Assembly (NCBI GenBank): GCA_000169115.1
Contig: AAVV01000001.1
Location: 62,001-126,000 of the forward strand
DNA: 64,000 nucleotides
Direction of reading: 5' to 3'
DNA from: a marine gamma proteobacterium HTCC2080
GTDB taxonomy: Bacteria; Pseudomonadota; Gammaproteobacteria; Pseudomonadales; Halieaceae
Within the stretch, counting starts at the first letter, position 1; every line of letters begins with the position of its first letter. The notes beneath the pieces are model-generated. The model worked only from the letters and a program-made list of their open reading frames with translations. It did no database searches and had not been told where the DNA came from. Position numbers and translations under genes: made by a program. Shown one piece after another: positions 1 to 7,867 of this stretch.

Positions 1-278
1 AGCAGTTAGCCCTTGATGGTTTGCCAACGACCGCGCTCAACGCGGAGTCGCTAGCACCTACACTTACTCAGTTACTTTGCGATGTTGGTATGGTGACCTC
101 GGGCAAGCAGGTGAAAGATGCCTTGAAAAACAAAGCGGTGTTTATAAACGGGGTGCCGGTAGATGGCGCACCGCCCATCGACACAGCAGTCTGTTTTCAG
201 TCTGATAATGCCCTGCATGGTCAGTATTGGATTGTGCGCTTGGGAAAGAAAAAATATCACCTTTTTACGGCGGCCTAA
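1..278 (+). CDS. tyrS: Tyrosyl-tRNA synthetase, C-terminal part (5' end outside window)
   Basis: This is the 3' end of a gene that enters the window already open; the frame reads through from base 3 with no stop. The roughly 91 visible residues form an S4-like RNA-binding module: a helix with SGKQVKDALK, the strand KAVFINGVPV, and the terminal YWIVRLGKKKYHLF, which matches the usual ending of bacterial TyrRS (RRGKKxxxL). TyrRS charges tRNA-Tyr in the cytoplasm, and this tail contacts the tRNA. The catalytic domain is not visible, so the call rests on the tail alone. An internal TTG at base 21 is not a plausible start for a free-standing protein. Confidence 0.85.
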   Translation, partial: QLALDGLPTTALNAESLAPTLTQLLCDVGMVTSGKQVKDALKNKAVFINGVPVDGAPPIDTAVCFQSDNALHGQYWIVRLGKKKYHLFTAA

Positions 279-463
279 TTGGGTGTTTGTTTTAAAGGCC
301 AATTCATGAGCAGGGGCTGGGATTGTTGGTTTCCGCCCCATATGGACGGTGAGTCTATCCCGTTAGTTGCGGGGGTAGAGTGCTTGTGGGCTCGTTTAGG
401 CGCGTGCTCATTGCTCTATATTTACCCTGACTACGCCGGCAATTTGGCGAGGGTTTACCGCTA

Positions 464-1483
464 ATGCTGCCGGCCATTTTTGGTTTGTCGGGCCTCATAC
501 TTACCCCTGAAGAGGAGCACCTGATTCGGCGGGTAGATCCTCTGGGCTTTATTTTATTTGCGCGCAATATCGAAAGCCCTAGGCAGGTTAAATTACTAAC
601 AAATTCGTTAAAAAGTCTGACAGGACGGGAAGACTTACCCATTCTCATTGATCAGGAGGGCGGACGGGTCGCTAGGCTTGTACCGCCTCACTGGCAAGCC
701 TGGCCCCCCGCTTTGGACTTTGCCCATGCCTACGCAAAGTGCCCCGAGCGAGGAAGAGCAGCGGTGGTGTGCAATTATCAGGCGTTGGCCCTCGATCTTG
801 TCGCACTGGGGATTTCCGTAAACTGCGCGCCGGTCCTTGATGTGCCTGCAGTTGGTGCCCATGACATTATTGGCAATCGTGCTTTTGGCGCTGAGCCCGA
901 GGTTGTTGCTGAACTCGGTGCGGCGCTGCTTGAGGGGTTTGCAAATGCAGGTATCGTGGGTGTTATTAAGCATATTCCAGGGCACGGCCGCGCCCTTGCA
1001 GATAGTCATGAGGCGCTGCCTAAGGTGACGGCGTCGATTGACGCTTTGAATCGGGATATTGCGCCTTTTAAGGCCCTCTCGTACGCTCCAATGGCAATGA
1101 CCGCTCACATTGTTTACGACGCCTGGGATGAGCAGCAGTGCGCCACCCTGTCAAAGCGTGTTATCGACGAAGTGATTCGTGGACAGATCGGGTTTGATGG
1201 GCTTTTGATGACCGATGACCTCGACATGAAGGCGCTTAACGGTCCTATTCCATTGTTGGGCCGACAATCTTTGGAGGCTGGCTGCGATGTTGTCTTAAAT
1301 TGCTGGGGTCGAATGTCAGATATGCGTGGACTGGCAGAGCAGCTACCTGAAGCCCCGCCAGCCTGTCAAAAGCGTTTATCCGATGCCATGATGATCTGGC
1401 GCTCACCGCCACCGGCAACTGAAATAGCCGAACAGCAGGCCGACCTCGTGGCACAGCGTGACCAGTTAATGCAGAGCATTTGA
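464..1483 (+). CDS. nagZ: Beta-N-acetylhexosaminidase NagZ (peptidoglycan recycling)
   Basis: A 339-residue glycoside hydrolase family 3 enzyme of normal NagZ length. It removes N-acetylglucosamine from anhydro-muropeptides in the cytoplasm during cell-wall recycling. Visible signatures are LIDQEGGRV near residue 65, the loop KHIPGHGRALADSHEALP carrying the Asp/His catalytic dyad of this family, and LLMTDDLDM with the nucleophilic aspartate. The ATG has a GAGG-type ribosome site about ten bases upstream. The product is known in other gammaproteobacteria to feed AmpG/AmpC signalling, but no ampC is in the window. Confidence 0.95.
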   Translation: MLPAIFGLSGLILTPEEEHLIRRVDPLGFILFARNIESPRQVKLLTNSLKSLTGREDLPILIDQEGGRVARLVPPHWQAWPPALDFAHAYAKCPERGRAAVVCNYQALALDLVALGISVNCAPVLDVPAVGAHDIIGNRAFGAEPEVVAELGAALLEGFANAGIVGVIKHIPGHGRALADSHEALPKVTASIDALNRDIAPFKALSYAPMAMTAHIVYDAWDEQQCATLSKRVIDEVIRGQIGFDGLLMTDDLDMKALNGPIPLLGRQSLEAGCDVVLNCWGRMSDMRGLAEQLPEAPPACQKRLSDAMMIWRSPPPATEIAEQQADLVAQRDQLMQSI

Positions 1484-1652
1484 GAATTTAGTAAAGCGCC
1501 ACTGGAAAGGTCTCGTCGTCATGGACAGGCTCCGTGGTAGGGTGGCAAGTGCTGGGATTTGCGGCGTGCATCTGATGAGCCGCCTGATTATTATCCTAGG
1601 ATGAGCGTCCCGAGGGCGCTGTATAACTCAGTCGTTTTAAGGAAAGAGAGTC

Positions 1653-1940
1653 ATGATGCGTGTTGTACTGCCCCTGTTTTTGGTGAGTGTCCTTGTGAGC
1701 TGTGCACCGATGTCGGGAACTGGGGTGTCCAAAGACGATAATTCCAAAGATGCTTCTGAATTAGGACATCCTGCAAGCACTCAGTGTCGCGACCCGCGGC
1801 CTATGGTTTGCACCATGGAGTATCGCCCGGTTTGTGCCACTTTGGTGTCGGGAGGCACAGCAACCTACCCGTCGGGGTGCAATGCTTGCGCCGATATTGT
1901 GGTTGATAGCTGGACCGGTGGTCCTTGTGAGGAAATGTAA
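1653..1940 (+). CDS. Small lipoprotein with Kazal-like cysteine pattern
   Basis: 95 residues. The N-terminus is a lipoprotein signal ending in LVSC, predicting lipidation at Cys17. The rest carries six cysteines in the order C..C..RPVC..TYPSGC..C..GGPC, which matches the Kazal inhibitor layout (PVC, then TYxxxC, then GxC). Kazal domains inhibit serine proteases in eukaryotes; bacterial versions are mostly uncharacterised, so an inhibitor role is only possible. A purine-rich site (AAGGAAAGAGAG) precedes the ATG. The stop codon is immediately followed by the ATG of the symporter gene, so the two are probably co-translated. Confidence 0.75.
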   Translation: MMRVVLPLFLVSVLVSCAPMSGTGVSKDDNSKDASELGHPASTQCRDPRPMVCTMEYRPVCATLVSGGTATYPSGCNACADIVVDSWTGGPCEEM

Positions 1941-3257
1941 ATGTCGCTGACGAATCGAATCTTAACGGCCATGGCTGCCGGCATCGTGCTGGGGTCGGGC
2001 TTGGAAGTGCTGTTGACGCAAATAAGTGCCGATTCGTCACTGGCCCAATTTATCAATACCTACCTCATCTTTGGATTATTCGATGTTGTCGGCAGGATAT
2101 TTATCGCTTCGCTTAAATTACTGGTCGTACCCTTGGTATTGGTGTCCCTAATCTGCGGTATGGCGTCTTTGGGTAACAGCGCAAGAATGGGTGCCATCGC
2201 GGGTCGAACGATTGGCTTGTATCTGGTGACAACTGCAACCGCAGTGACTTTGGGTTTGGTAGGCGCGTCGCTTCTGGGTCCGGGTAGGGGGCTGCAGGTT
2301 GAGGCTTCGACGGGCTTCGAGCCGAAAATGCCGCCGCCACTAACCGACGTTTTGGTCAATATTTTCCCATCAAACCCTTTCGCGGCTATGGCTCAAGGCG
2401 AAATGCTGCAGGTTATTGTGTTCGCGATTTTGGTGGGCTATTCCCTGACCCGAGCGGGTGAGGCTGGCCAGCGGGTAGCGAGCTGGTTTCGAGATATGGA
2501 AGCCATTGTCATGAAAATGGTGGGGGTCATGATTGAATTAGCCCCTTGGGGCGTATTTGCCCTACTGGTGAAACTATTCGCGACCATGGGCTTCGGCACT
2601 ATCATCAATCTTGCGGCGTATTTCCTCACTTTGTCGGGCTTGCTGATTTTCCATGGGGTCGTGGTTTACGGGCTGCTACTCAAAGCTACAACGGGTCTTA
2701 GTCCGGGCATACTTCGCAGCAAGATGCGCCGTGTCTGGGCCTTTGCATTTTCGACGGCTTCCTCGGGGGCGACGCTTCCTATCACCTTGCGCACCGCAGA
2801 GAAGCGGCTGGGGGTGCCAAAAAGTGTGGCCGGTTTTGCCATTCCATTGGGGGCCACCGTCAATATGGACGGTACGGCGATCATGCAGGGCGTTGCTACC
2901 GTATTCATCGCTCAAGTCTATGGCATCGAACTCAGTGCCATGCAGCTGCTCATGGTGATATTAACCGCGACACTGGCCTCGATTGGAACGGCCGCTGTCC
3001 CAGGTGTGGGGCTCATTACGTTATCCTTAGTGCTCACCCAAGCGGGCCTGCCCGTTGAAGGGGTTGCGCTCATCATTGGCGTTGATCGGTTGCTCGATAT
3101 GATTCGTACCGCGGTCAACGTCACCGGCGATGCCACCGTAGCGACTATCGTAGCCTACCGTGAGGGGCAGTTAGACGAGACGATTTATAACGATCCCGAT
3201 GCCGATAGTGAGATGGCGTCAGAGGCGGCTACTGCCGAGAGTTCGGAGGTTTCATGA
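1941..3257 (+). CDS. Dicarboxylate/amino acid:cation symporter (DAACS family)
   Basis: 438 residues with many hydrophobic segments, of normal length for GltP/DctA-type transporters. Family hallmarks are the serine-rich hairpin FSTASSGATLP and the motif NMDGTA in GATVNMDGTAIMQG, followed by a last helical region with RTAVNVTGD. These bind the carboxylate substrate and sodium or protons in known members. The substrate (glutamate, aspartate, C4-dicarboxylates) cannot be read from sequence. The ATG abuts the preceding lipoprotein stop, and its own stop overlaps the next start by four bases, indicating a three-gene operon. Confidence 0.93.
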   Translation: MSLTNRILTAMAAGIVLGSGLEVLLTQISADSSLAQFINTYLIFGLFDVVGRIFIASLKLLVVPLVLVSLICGMASLGNSARMGAIAGRTIGLYLVTTATAVTLGLVGASLLGPGRGLQVEASTGFEPKMPPPLTDVLVNIFPSNPFAAMAQGEMLQVIVFAILVGYSLTRAGEAGQRVASWFRDMEAIVMKMVGVMIELAPWGVFALLVKLFATMGFGTIINLAAYFLTLSGLLIFHGVVVYGLLLKATTGLSPGILRSKMRRVWAFAFSTASSGATLPITLRTAEKRLGVPKSVAGFAIPLGATVNMDGTAIMQGVATVFIAQVYGIELSAMQLLMVILTATLASIGTAAVPGVGLITLSLVLTQAGLPVEGVALIIGVDRLLDMIRTAVNVTGDATVATIVAYREGQLDETIYNDPDADSEMASEAATAESSEVS

Positions 3258-3904
3258 CACTTGCGGTTACGATAGTTCCCGTTACGCAATACCAACAAAA
3301 TTGCTCGATTGTGAAGTGCCAGGCAACGGGAAAGGCTGCCATTGTCGATCCGGGCGGTGATATTGAAAAAATTCTTGCCGCTGTCGAACAGATGGACGCA
3401 CAAGTTGAAAAAATATTACTGACCCACGGCCACATGGATCACTGTGCGGCAAGCGACGTGTTGCGTCAGCGTTTGCAGATCCCCATAGAGGGCCCTGAAG
3501 AGGGCGATCGATTTTGGATCGATAAGCTGCCCGAATGGTGCCAAATGGCCAACTTTCCCCACGCCGATGCCTTCGAGCCCGATCGCTGGTTGAAAGATGG
3601 AGAGACTGTCACCGTGGGCGAAGCGCAGTTTCAAGTCATTCACTGTCCCGGGCATACCCCGGGGCATGTCGTGTTTCTTCACACCCCGCAAAAGTTAGCT
3701 TGGGTGGGCGATGTTATTTTCGCAGGGTCGATTGGCCGAACGGATTTCCCCATGGGTAATCATGACGACCTCATAAACTCTATCCGGGAAAAATTGTTTC
3801 CTTTAGGTGACGATATTCAGTTTATTCCCGGCCATGGTCCTGATTCCACTTTTGGTCGTGAGCGCGCTTCAAACCCGTTTGTGGCTGATACACGTTTCGG
3901 TTAA
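3254..3904 (+). CDS. Metallo-beta-lactamase-fold hydrolase, YcbL/glyoxalase II-like
   Basis: 216 residues. The zinc motif THGHMDH lies near residue 56, with further ligands in HCPGHTPGH, GDVIF and the final IPGHGP. This set and the length match the small YcbL-type glyoxalase II relatives, which hydrolyse thioesters such as S-lactoylglutathione. The C-terminal helical substrate domain of classical GloB is absent. The start overlaps the symporter stop (ATGA). Glyoxalase activity is known for some YcbL homologues, but the substrate here is not certain. Confidence 0.85.
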   Translation: MTLAVTIVPVTQYQQNCSIVKCQATGKAAIVDPGGDIEKILAAVEQMDAQVEKILLTHGHMDHCAASDVLRQRLQIPIEGPEEGDRFWIDKLPEWCQMANFPHADAFEPDRWLKDGETVTVGEAQFQVIHCPGHTPGHVVFLHTPQKLAWVGDVIFAGSIGRTDFPMGNHDDLINSIREKLFPLGDDIQFIPGHGPDSTFGRERASNPFVADTRFG

Positions 3905-3910
3905 TCGTTT

Positions 3911-4516
3911 TTGATAGATCGCGAGCAAATTGGCGGGTTTAAACAGGCCTATCTGGCTATGTTTGACCAGATCGCTGATCCCGATGGCAGCAATTACCCG
4001 CGGTTGCGCCAACTCATTTGGGGTGCCATTGACCAGCAAGCCAGTGCGCTAACCAAGCGTCAGCAAAGTCAGGCTTTATCTGTATTGACCTACACGACCC
4101 TCGTAACTGCCGTTGCTTGCGCAGCCGCAGATGCAATGCGTATTGGTAATGAAGGGCAAGGACAGCAAAAAAAGGTCGAAAGAGCCGGGTGGTGTCTGGG
4201 CCTAGGATATGCCCTATCCATGACGCATCCGGAAACGGTTTCCGGAGAGACGGCGCTTGAACTTCTGGGTGCTGAAGCGATGACAGACCTCTGTGGCATC
4301 GCTATTCCCCCGGGAACTGATGCCACCTTCTGGGGTGAATTCAGAGTTATGGGTGAAGCGCTAGTCAATCGCCTTTTTGCACTGTCTCCGCTGCGTCCAG
4401 AGCGACCTGAGACGCTGCTCTATGCTATGGGCACGGGCATGGGTCTTTGTACCCGAGAAGAAGTTGGTCTCCGGCTCAGGTTGGTAAGAGGGTTGGTCGC
4501 CAGAGCCTACGAATAA
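3911..4516 (+). CDS. Conserved-looking protein of unknown function
   Basis: 201 residues, starting at TTG six bases after the hydrolase stop. I do not recognise a family. It is mostly helical by composition and has no signal peptide or clear membrane segment, so it is probably cytoplasmic. Visible features are an N-terminal helical half with several glutamines, an alanine-rich stretch near residue 70 (AACAAADAM), and a C-terminal half with FWGEFRVMGEALVNRLF. Position suggests co-transcription with the symporter and hydrolase. It faces the oxidoreductase gene tail to tail. Confidence 0.65.
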   Translation: MIDREQIGGFKQAYLAMFDQIADPDGSNYPRLRQLIWGAIDQQASALTKRQQSQALSVLTYTTLVTAVACAAADAMRIGNEGQGQQKKVERAGWCLGLGYALSMTHPETVSGETALELLGAEAMTDLCGIAIPPGTDATFWGEFRVMGEALVNRLFALSPLRPERPETLLYAMGTGMGLCTREEVGLRLRLVRGLVARAYE

Positions 4517-4522
4517 GGCAAT

Positions 4523-4578
4523 GCTTACGCCGAGAGCCTGCCGTAAGCACCGCCCTTCAACTTTGTGCTTGTGAAGGG
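4523..4578. terminator. Two hairpins between convergent genes
   Basis: The gap between the two converging genes holds a perfect 7-base inverted repeat (GCTTACG at 4523-4529, CGTAAGC at 4542-4548) and a second one (CCCTTCA at 4553-4559, TGAAGGG at 4572-4578). Neither is followed by a clear T-run on either strand, so bidirectional termination is likely by position but not proven by form. Confidence 0.4.
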
Positions 4579-4624
4579 TGGAGGCTTCTACCCTAGGCTG
4601 GTCTGCTCTGCTAGATGGCTCAGC

Positions 4625-5704
4625 TTAGTCAGCAACGAAGCCTTTCCAACTGGCCATGTAATCAATGAAGGGTGGGCCAAGGCGCTCCTGTTTCAAGTAC
4701 TCCCGTGTAACGGGTAAGTCAGCCATGATAAATTCTGGATCCGCTAGGGCGCGCTCAGGGAAGTCATGATGCAAAATGCCCCCGCGTCCGACCATGACAA
4801 AATCGAGACCCTGATCGATGGCACTCTGGCACTGGGCCGCACTGTAAAGCTTACCGGCTGCCCCCAAAGCAACGCCTTCACGGGGTAGTTGAGTGAAAAT
4901 CTCAAGCAGCGACTGGCCCTCAAATTCTTCATCATGGGCCGGCTTAGTGAGATCCCACAGGGACATATCGAGGTAATCGAGTCGGTTATCGCTTAGCAAT
5001 GCTGCGGCTAAATCACGAATCTCAGCGGTGCGTTGACCGAAGCGCTCGGGGGATAAGCGCACGCCCAGGCTAAAGTCTCGGCCACAACGTTCATTGACAC
5101 CCGCGATGACTTCCCAAAGTATCTGGGCCCGATTTTCGGCATTACCGCCGTACTGATCGTCTCGCTGATTATATTGGGGACTCAAGAATTCAGAAAGCAG
5201 GTAGCCGTGAGCGCCATGAAGTTCCACTCCGTCAAAACCCGCTTTTTGGCAGCGTTCTGCCGCGGCAATAAAATCGTTGATGAGCGCTTGTACTTGCTCG
5301 TCACTCATCGCTTTCGAGCCGGTTTCTTCATCGTCTGACGGACACTGTGGAACCCCGGAGCAGTAGTCGGGTTGAGAACGCATGCCGCTGTGTTGCAGCT
5401 GCACCACCGCATGACTGTTGTGGGCTTTGATGCCCGCTGCCAGACGGGTTAGGCCCGAAATATGCCGGTCATCGTGCGCCCCAAGTTGCCCGGGAAATCC
5501 AACCCCTGAGTGCTGCACCGAAGCAGCACAGGTCATGGTGAGTCCAAATCCGCCTTCAGCGCGATAAGTCAGCCAGTGGTATTCATCATCACTTAATACG
5601 CCATCGGCGCCACTTTGAAGATTGGTTAGTGGGGCAAGCATAAAGCGATTTTTAAGCTGGGCGCCGTTGTTGAGCGTCAAGGCATCTGATAGCTGGGCAG
5701 TCAT
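4625..5704 (-). CDS. NADH:flavin oxidoreductase, Old Yellow Enzyme family
   Basis: 359 residues forming one FMN-binding TIM barrel. Visible hallmarks are the N-terminal KNRFMLAPLTN strand, LHGAHGYLLSEFLSP with the substrate-binding histidine region, and the NQRDDQYGG...NRAQ signature typical of the family. A late strand, DFVMVGRGG, would bind the FMN phosphate. Members reduce activated C=C bonds in enones and related electrophiles using NAD(P)H; the physiological substrate is unknown. There is no iron-sulfur domain, so it is not a 2,4-dienoyl-CoA reductase. It stands alone, with about 250 bases to the next gene. Confidence 0.92.
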   Translation of the reverse strand: MTAQLSDALTLNNGAQLKNRFMLAPLTNLQSGADGVLSDDEYHWLTYRAEGGFGLTMTCAASVQHSGVGFPGQLGAHDDRHISGLTRLAAGIKAHNSHAVVQLQHSGMRSQPDYCSGVPQCPSDDEETGSKAMSDEQVQALINDFIAAAERCQKAGFDGVELHGAHGYLLSEFLSPQYNQRDDQYGGNAENRAQILWEVIAGVNERCGRDFSLGVRLSPERFGQRTAEIRDLAAALLSDNRLDYLDMSLWDLTKPAHDEEFEGQSLLEIFTQLPREGVALGAAGKLYSAAQCQSAIDQGLDFVMVGRGGILHHDFPERALADPEFIMADLPVTREYLKQERLGPPFIDYMASWKGFVAD

Positions 5705-5887
5705 GGGTATTCCTGTAGCGCCATCAACAGCGCGGTCATGAATTCAATTGCCAAGGGACAAGTTTGTCGGCAAGCGTGTGGACTGGCGGGTAGTTGTGAT
5801 CACGCAATACTACTCCCGCCTTAGCCTTATAAAGCCGTAGCAAAGTATAGGCTGTGAAGGGGCCCTATTTAAAGCGGGCAGGGTAGG

Positions 5888-5915
5888 CGATCGACATGGA
5901 GTGCCATGTCGATTG
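5888..5915. terminator. Long hairpin downstream of deaD
   Basis: A perfect 9-base inverted repeat (TCGACATGG at 5891-5899, CCATGTCGA at 5904-5912) with a four-base loop extends to about 13 pairs with one wobble. It lies about 40 bases beyond the deaD stop. No T-run follows on either strand, so it may be a 3'-end stabiliser or Rho-associated structure rather than an intrinsic terminator. Confidence 0.4.
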
Positions 5916-5954
5916 ATCGTTAAAAGCAGACCGCCGAATGCCGGATAATTGGTG

Positions 5955-7703
5955 CTAGGCCACTCGCCCCATGGCCAGATGTACGCCTTTGACCCGAGTT
6001 TTTTTCAGGTGCTTCAGAATTGACTTGGGAATGCCTTCCGGCAGGTCAATGGTGGAACACTCCTCCAGAATATTGATCATGCCAATATACTGGCCCTCGA
6101 TTCCCGCTTCGTTGGCAATGGCACCCATCAGCTCACCGGGTTTAACGCCATGCTTGCGACCGACTTCCACGCGAAAGCGTTCCATCGGCACGTCGGGGTG
6201 ATCCCTGAGAGGCCGTGCTTCACCTAGATGCTTTTCGTTCTTTGGTGCCGAGGGTGTCTCTGACTCAGACGTGGCTGCCTTCTTTTGCAGGCCTTGCCGA
6301 CGTTCTTTACGGTTGGGTTTGCTGGATTTTTCATCCCGTGCATCCCGAGTTCCGTAGGGCGTGTGCTTCTCGCCTTTGGCGTGCTTCGGCCCTTTGCTGG
6401 CACCGGGGCTGTGCAACATGCCGGCCAGGGCAACCGCGATACTGCGATAGTCCGAGTCTTTATTCAGTGTATCGATAATTTCTTCAAGCTCTGCCTGCAT
6501 CGGATCTGCAAGGGCAGTACGAATGCTGTCGGCAAAGGCTTCACGGCGCTTGGCATCGATTGCCAACACCGAAGGCAGCTTAATTTCCGGGATGGATTGC
6601 CGCGTTAGGCGCTCGATATTGCGCAGCATGCGCCGTTCTCGGGGCACGACGAATAAAATCGCTTTGCCTTTGCGTCCTGCACGACCTGTACGACCAATAC
6701 GGTGAACGTAGGCTTCTTCATCGAAGGGCACGTCATAGTTGATTACGTGTGTGATGCGCTCAACGTCGAGGCCGCGAGCGGCGACGTCGGTGGCGACTAA
6801 AACATCGAGTGCCCCGCTTTTTAAATCGCTGACAGTTCGTAGCCGCATTTTTTGGTCCATATCACCATTGAGTGGCGATGCCTTAAGACCAGTCTGGCGG
6901 AGTTGCTCGGCGATCACCGTGGTGCTCTCACGGGTTCGGGTAAATACAATAACACCCTCGGTATCTTCAAAAGCCAGCAGGCGCTTTAACGCTTCGAGTT
7001 TGCTGGCGCCTTTGGCCAGCCAGTAGCATTGTTCAATGTTCTCGTTGGTTGTTGCGGCGGCAGCTACTGATATTTCAGCGGGATTACTGAGGTGTTTGTT
7101 GGCAATGTCGCGAACCCGCTTGGGCATGGTGGCTGAAAACAGGGCGACTTTGCGCTCTTTTGGGGTTTTCGCCAAGATCGTGTCGACATCGTCGATAAAA
7201 CCCATGCGCAACATCTCATCGGCCTCATCGAGGACGACGGCATTGATGCCCGTCAAATCGATGCTGCGACGCTCGATATGATCCAATAGTCGTCCTGGGG
7301 TAGCGACAACGATATGCGTGCCCTCGCGTAAAGATTTTAGTTGCTGCCGCATATCGGCGCCGCCAAAAATGCTTAAAATTCTCAGCCCCCCCATGCCTCG
7401 GCCATAGCTACGGAAAGCCTCGGCGACCTGCTGGGCGAGTTCTCGAGTGGGGCACAGTACTAGCGCCTGTGGGCTACGAACTTTGACATCGATGTTTGCG
7501 AGGATGGGTAACGCAAACGCCGCGGTCTTCCCAGTACCAGTTTGAGCCAGGCCTACAACGTCTCTTCCTTCCAGTAACAGTGGGATGGTGCCTGCCTGAA
7601 TCGGTGTGGCTGTTTCGTAGCCAAGACTCTGCAGGTTTTCCTGTAGGAAGTCTGGTAATCCCAACGAATTAAAGCGGCTGGGCTGTGTATCTGGGGTGCT
7701 CAT
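5955..7703 (-). CDS. deaD: ATP-dependent RNA helicase DeaD (DEAD-box)
   Basis: About 582 residues from the ATG chosen here. An upstream in-frame ATG at 7730 would add nine residues, but the one at 7703 has a good ribosome site (AGAGGA, nine bases away). Helicase motifs are all present: AQTGTGKTAAF, PTRELAQQ, TPGRLLDH, DEADEML, SATMP, ATDVAARGLD and HRIGRTGRAG. A lysine- and arginine-rich linker follows, then a C-terminal DbpA/CsdA-type RNA-binding domain with FRVEVGRKHGV. DeaD unwinds RNA in ribosome assembly and mRNA decay, notably in the cold. It is transcribed alone. Confidence 0.95.
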   Translation of the reverse strand: MSTPDTQPSRFNSLGLPDFLQENLQSLGYETATPIQAGTIPLLLEGRDVVGLAQTGTGKTAAFALPILANIDVKVRSPQALVLCPTRELAQQVAEAFRSYGRGMGGLRILSIFGGADMRQQLKSLREGTHIVVATPGRLLDHIERRSIDLTGINAVVLDEADEMLRMGFIDDVDTILAKTPKERKVALFSATMPKRVRDIANKHLSNPAEISVAAAATTNENIEQCYWLAKGASKLEALKRLLAFEDTEGVIVFTRTRESTTVIAEQLRQTGLKASPLNGDMDQKMRLRTVSDLKSGALDVLVATDVAARGLDVERITHVINYDVPFDEEAYVHRIGRTGRAGRKGKAILFVVPRERRMLRNIERLTRQSIPEIKLPSVLAIDAKRREAFADSIRTALADPMQAELEEIIDTLNKDSDYRSIAVALAGMLHSPGASKGPKHAKGEKHTPYGTRDARDEKSSKPNRKERRQGLQKKAATSESETPSAPKNEKHLGEARPLRDHPDVPMERFRVEVGRKHGVKPGELMGAIANEAGIEGQYIGMINILEECSTIDLPEGIPKSILKHLKKTRVKGVHLAMGRVA

Positions 7704-7867
7704 GACGGGTAGTCCTCTGAGGGGATGCACACCCTACGCGCCACGGCATGGCTCGACAACCTAATTAACAGCGCATTTTTCCGTGTTTTTTAAGTGATCT
7801 TCCGGTGTTTTCAGGGGCTTATAGAACTTAATAGAGGGGAGTTCACCCCCTAGCGTGTCGGTTTGAT

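Noticed and set aside
279-464. 61-codon reading frame between tyrS and nagZ, ending TAATG on the nagZ start
   Set aside because: TTG start without ribosome site and a translation (Trp/Cys-rich, no pattern) unlike a protein.
635-1108. 157-codon minus-strand frame inside nagZ
   Set aside because: Antisense to a confident, conserved enzyme gene.
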